From the NCBI RefSeq assembly GCF_014646355.1, contig NZ_BMNH01000011.1, positions 1 to 64,000 of the forward strand: DNA of 64,000 bases, read 5' to 3'. The notes below the pieces were generated by a model, which was not told where the DNA came from, made no database searches, and worked only from the letters and a program-made list of their open reading frames with translations. Shown piece after piece: positions 62,083-64,000 of the stretch (its first letter is position 1; each line of letters opens with the position of its first letter). The position numbers and the translations under genes are program-made. The stretch comes from Nonomuraea cavernae. Lineage in GTDB: Bacteria > Actinomycetota > Actinomycetes > Streptosporangiales > Streptosporangiaceae.

Positions 62083-62562
62083 ATGATCCACGTACGGTCT
62101 GCCGGTGGCCTTCTGGCCGCCGGCCTGGTGGCCGCGTCCGTCGGATGCGCGCCCACAGCGGAGCGGGCGACAGCGGAGCGGGCGACCGACCAGGTGCCGG
62201 TGGCCGCGACGGTCTCGCAGCCACCGTCCGAGACGCTGTCGCCTCTCCTGGAACAGGCGCTTCCCAATGTCCAGGGCAAGACGTTCACCTCGGCGATCGT
62301 GAACTTCCCGCCCGCCGCACGCGCGGCGCCGCATCGGCACGGCAAGGCGTTCGTCTACGCCTACGTCCTCGAGGGCACCGTGCGCAGCCGGCTCGGCGGC
62401 GAGCCGGTGCGTACGTACAGTCAAGGCGAGAACTGGGTCGAGCCGCCGGACGCGCACCATGTGCTCACGGAGAACACCAGCCGGACGCGACCGGCGAAGC
62501 TGCTGGTCGTCTTCGTCTCCAACACGGGAGACGAGCTCAAGGTCGACGACCCGCCAAGGTAG
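62083..62562 (+). CDS. cupin-domain lipoprotein, 159 aa
   Basis: Leader GGLLAAGLVAASVGC with a lipobox at VGC. Tandem AERAT repeat follows (two 15-bp direct repeats). Cupin motif AAPHRHGKAFVYAYVLEGTV and second motif WVEPPDAHHVLTENTS. Extracellular, membrane-anchored metal-binding beta barrel; ligand unknown. ATG 62083. Confidence 0.85.
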   Translation: MIHVRSAGGLLAAGLVAASVGCAPTAERATAERATDQVPVAATVSQPPSETLSPLLEQALPNVQGKTFTSAIVNFPPAARAAPHRHGKAFVYAYVLEGTVRSRLGGEPVRTYSQGENWVEPPDAHHVLTENTSRTRPAKLLVVFVSNTGDELKVDDPPR

Positions 62563-62585
62563 AACCATCGGGGAGGGCTGGACTC

Positions 62586-62877
62586 ATGTTTCCGGAGACT
62601 CCCGCCGCCGCGGCGGCGCTGTCGGTGGCCACGCGTTTCTACCCGCCCGCGCTGTACCAGCTGGGAGGTGGTCGGCCGGCGGCCGGAGGAGTTCTCGCCG
62701 GACGCCAGGGCGCGGATGCTCGCCCGCCATCCCCGGCTGGGATTCGGCGCGCGGTTCCTGGCGTGCTTCGAGGACCAGGCGAGACGCAAGCCGGACAGCG
62801 CCGCCGCCGCATCGGTCAGGAACGACGTCGCGGGGCGGATCGCCGCCAACCCTCTCGAAGGCCGCCCACCCGCCTGA
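62586..62877 (+). pseudogene. HD-domain phosphohydrolase-like gene with its core deleted
   Basis: N-terminus MFPETPAAAAALSVATRFYP in one frame, C-terminus (RHPRLGFGARFLACFEDQAR, DSAAAASVRNDVAGRIAANP) in another. The metal-binding HD core that should lie between is missing. Resembles small HD proteins of the cyanamide-hydratase type. Remnant of about 95 codons. Confidence 0.6.
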
Positions 62878-62941
62878 CCCGCGAGTCCGCGAACTCGGCC
62901 GTCCATCTGCCCGGGTGCAGTCGGGAACGCCCGCGAGCAGG

Positions 62942-63577
62942 TCAAGAGTGCGCGTGCCGGTCGAGGCCGAGCGTGGCGATGAGGTCTTCGTGGAGCTGGA
63001 ACCAGACGCGATGGCAGGAGTCGACGTCGGTGCGGTCCACCCAGGCGTTCTCCCCGGCGCGAGCACGCGCCAGGGCCGCGGCGAATCGGGTGTCGTATCC
63101 GCGCAACCGGGTCAGGACGCTCCCGAGCCGGTCGGCCAGTGGCGTGAGCGCGCGGGAGATGTCGCCGAGCTCGCGTAGGACCCGGGCGTCCCAGGCAGGA
63201 TCGCGGTGGTCGTTGGCGGTGAGCCGGTCGCCGGCGGTGGGCCGGAGTTGCCAGTCGGTGCAGGCCCGCAGCAGCAGGGCGTTCAGCGGGAGGAACTCGC
63301 GGTGGACGTCGCGGACCTCGTCGGCGCCGCCGACGCGGGCGAGCTCGGTCGCGAGCAGGCGCTCGTTCTCGGCCCGGCCCCGTTCGGTCAGCGACCAGCC
63401 CGCGGTGCCGGCGAAGGCGGTGTACGAGACCCAGCCGCGCGCCTCGGCGTCGCGCAGCAACTCTTCGGTCTCGGCCGCATCGAGCCCGTACCGCTGCGCG
63501 GCCACCGGGGTGTCCGCGAACCCGAGGACGCGCACGGCGTGCAGGACCAGCAGGCCGGGCAGGGAGTCGCGCGTCAT
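62942..63577 (-). CDS. winged-helix regulator-like protein, 211 aa
   Basis: N-terminal winged helix (LVLHAVRVLGFADTPVAAQR; ETEELLRDAEARGWVSYTAF; GWSLTERGRAENERLL), helical C-terminus with a conserved RYD-like stretch (RLRGYDTRFAAALARARAGE). ATG overlaps the stop of the next-listed gene (ATGA). I do not recognise a named family beyond PF03551/MarR-like shape. Confidence 0.7.
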   Translation of the reverse strand: MTRDSLPGLLVLHAVRVLGFADTPVAAQRYGLDAAETEELLRDAEARGWVSYTAFAGTAGWSLTERGRAENERLLATELARVGGADEVRDVHREFLPLNALLLRACTDWQLRPTAGDRLTANDHRDPAWDARVLRELGDISRALTPLADRLGSVLTRLRGYDTRFAAALARARAGENAWVDRTDVDSCHRVWFQLHEDLIATLGLDRHAHS

Positions 63578-63969
63578 GAGCCGGCGTCCTGCCGCGCCGT
63601 CAGGCGGTTGAAGTGCTGCTGGCACGCCTGCGGGGAGTTGAACCCCATCGCGTTCGCCATCTGGGCCCAGGTCAGCCCGGCGCCGCGGGCGATGAACAGC
63701 AGGGCGGACTCGAGTCCTTCGACTTCGGCGTGTGCGGCGGGCAGGAGGCTCAGCGCGCTCAGGACGTCCTCCGGATCCAGGTCGGCGTTGCGCCAGACGG
63801 CGAACTGGACGAGGTCGACCGCCGACGGCGGCGCCGGAGAGGGGCGCCACGGGCGGGCGTCGAGCGCCCCCGCGCCCAGGCGCAGAAGGCGGTCGCTCGC
63901 GTCGTGCTCGCGCCTGGCCTGGACGTGGTCGGCGCGTCCGGCCTGGGTGAGGTCGTGCTTGCGTGACAT
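63574..63969 (-). CDS. small DNA-binding-like protein, 131 aa
   Basis: Arg/Glu-rich N-terminus and a C-terminal HTH-like segment (LLFIARGAGLTWAQMANAMG, FNSPQACQQHFNRLTARQD). Start ATG 63969 chosen; ATG 63975 or an upstream one at 63987 is possible. First gene of a coupled pair with the winged-helix protein, forming a two-part regulator or a toxin-antitoxin-like set. Confidence 0.65.
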   Translation of the reverse strand: MSRKHDLTQAGRADHVQARREHDASDRLLRLGAGALDARPWRPSPAPPSAVDLVQFAVWRNADLDPEDVLSALSLLPAAHAEVEGLESALLFIARGAGLTWAQMANAMGFNSPQACQQHFNRLTARQDAGS

Positions 63970-64000
63970 GGTCAACATGATCCACAATCAATGAATTGTT

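Noticed and set aside
63574..63969. Definite toxin-antitoxin assignment for the terminal gene pair
   Set aside because: Only overlap and size suggest it; no known toxin or antitoxin motif is visible.

Overview
High-GC actinomycete chromosome, probably from the Streptosporangiales (Nonomuraea/Actinomadura-like). That placement is an inference from the GC-rich third codon positions, frequent GTG/TTG starts, ATGA/GTGA gene overlaps, and an ECF-sigma/CU044_5270-type pair, MacB/FtsX-like and DrrAB-like exporters. I see no rRNA, tRNA or CRISPR array.

0-6 kb: a compact, translationally coupled four-gene operon (Tat-exported protein, trypsin-like protease, polyprenyl diphosphate synthase, and a geranylgeranyl-reductase-like FAD enzyme fused to a second, catalytically dead prenyl-synthase-like domain). 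It is the most unusual metabolic locus in the window. 6-12 kb: decayed LysR and MFS genes, two HxlR regulators each divergent from its target (an RibD/DHFR-like reductase plus MBL hydrolase; a YceI protein), a YciI protein and Tn3 scars.

12-34 kb is a mobile-element graveyard. It holds a coupled recombinase trio (tyrosine integrase, small XRE protein, zinc-ribbon recombinase-like protein) with a zinc-ribbon coiled-coil gene upstream, a decayed IS256-family element with both ends, a second IS256 remnant with an accessory ORF, an IS605-type tnpA/tnpB element, four Tn3-transposase scars, three AraC genes or relics, a frameshifted ECF sigma gene and a deletion-fused ABC transporter. Living genes among them are two membrane proteins, AraC + RibD-like reductase, an APH-like kinase, a DUF5994-STAS-desaturase operon, and a solo tyrosine recombinase whose start codon is surrounded by TTCCGGAA palindromes.

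34-64 kb is mostly intact regulator/effector modules: NarL-type two-component system divergent from an S33 peptidase-ABC exporter operon; a beta-propeller/Ig secreted protein; a rifampicin-monooxygenase-like FAD enzyme beside a LuxR regulator; a secreted alpha/beta hydrolase; a Tat hemerythrin lipoprotein; DrrAB-like exporter with divergent TetR; OmpR-type two-component system divergent from MacB/FtsX-like exporter; XRE divergent from methionine aminopeptidase; ECF sigma with membrane partner; PadR-GDSL hydrolase; TetR divergent from an SDR; a quinone oxidoreductase, a cupin lipoprotein, a deleted HD-domain gene, and a two-gene regulator-like pair at the end. Several divergent intergenic regions carry clear inverted or direct repeats that probably are operators.

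Frameshifts are common between 6 and 34 kb and at 62.6 kb. Most sit beside mobile elements and look like real decay, but isolated ones (ECF sigma at 20.4-20.9 kb) could be sequencing errors.
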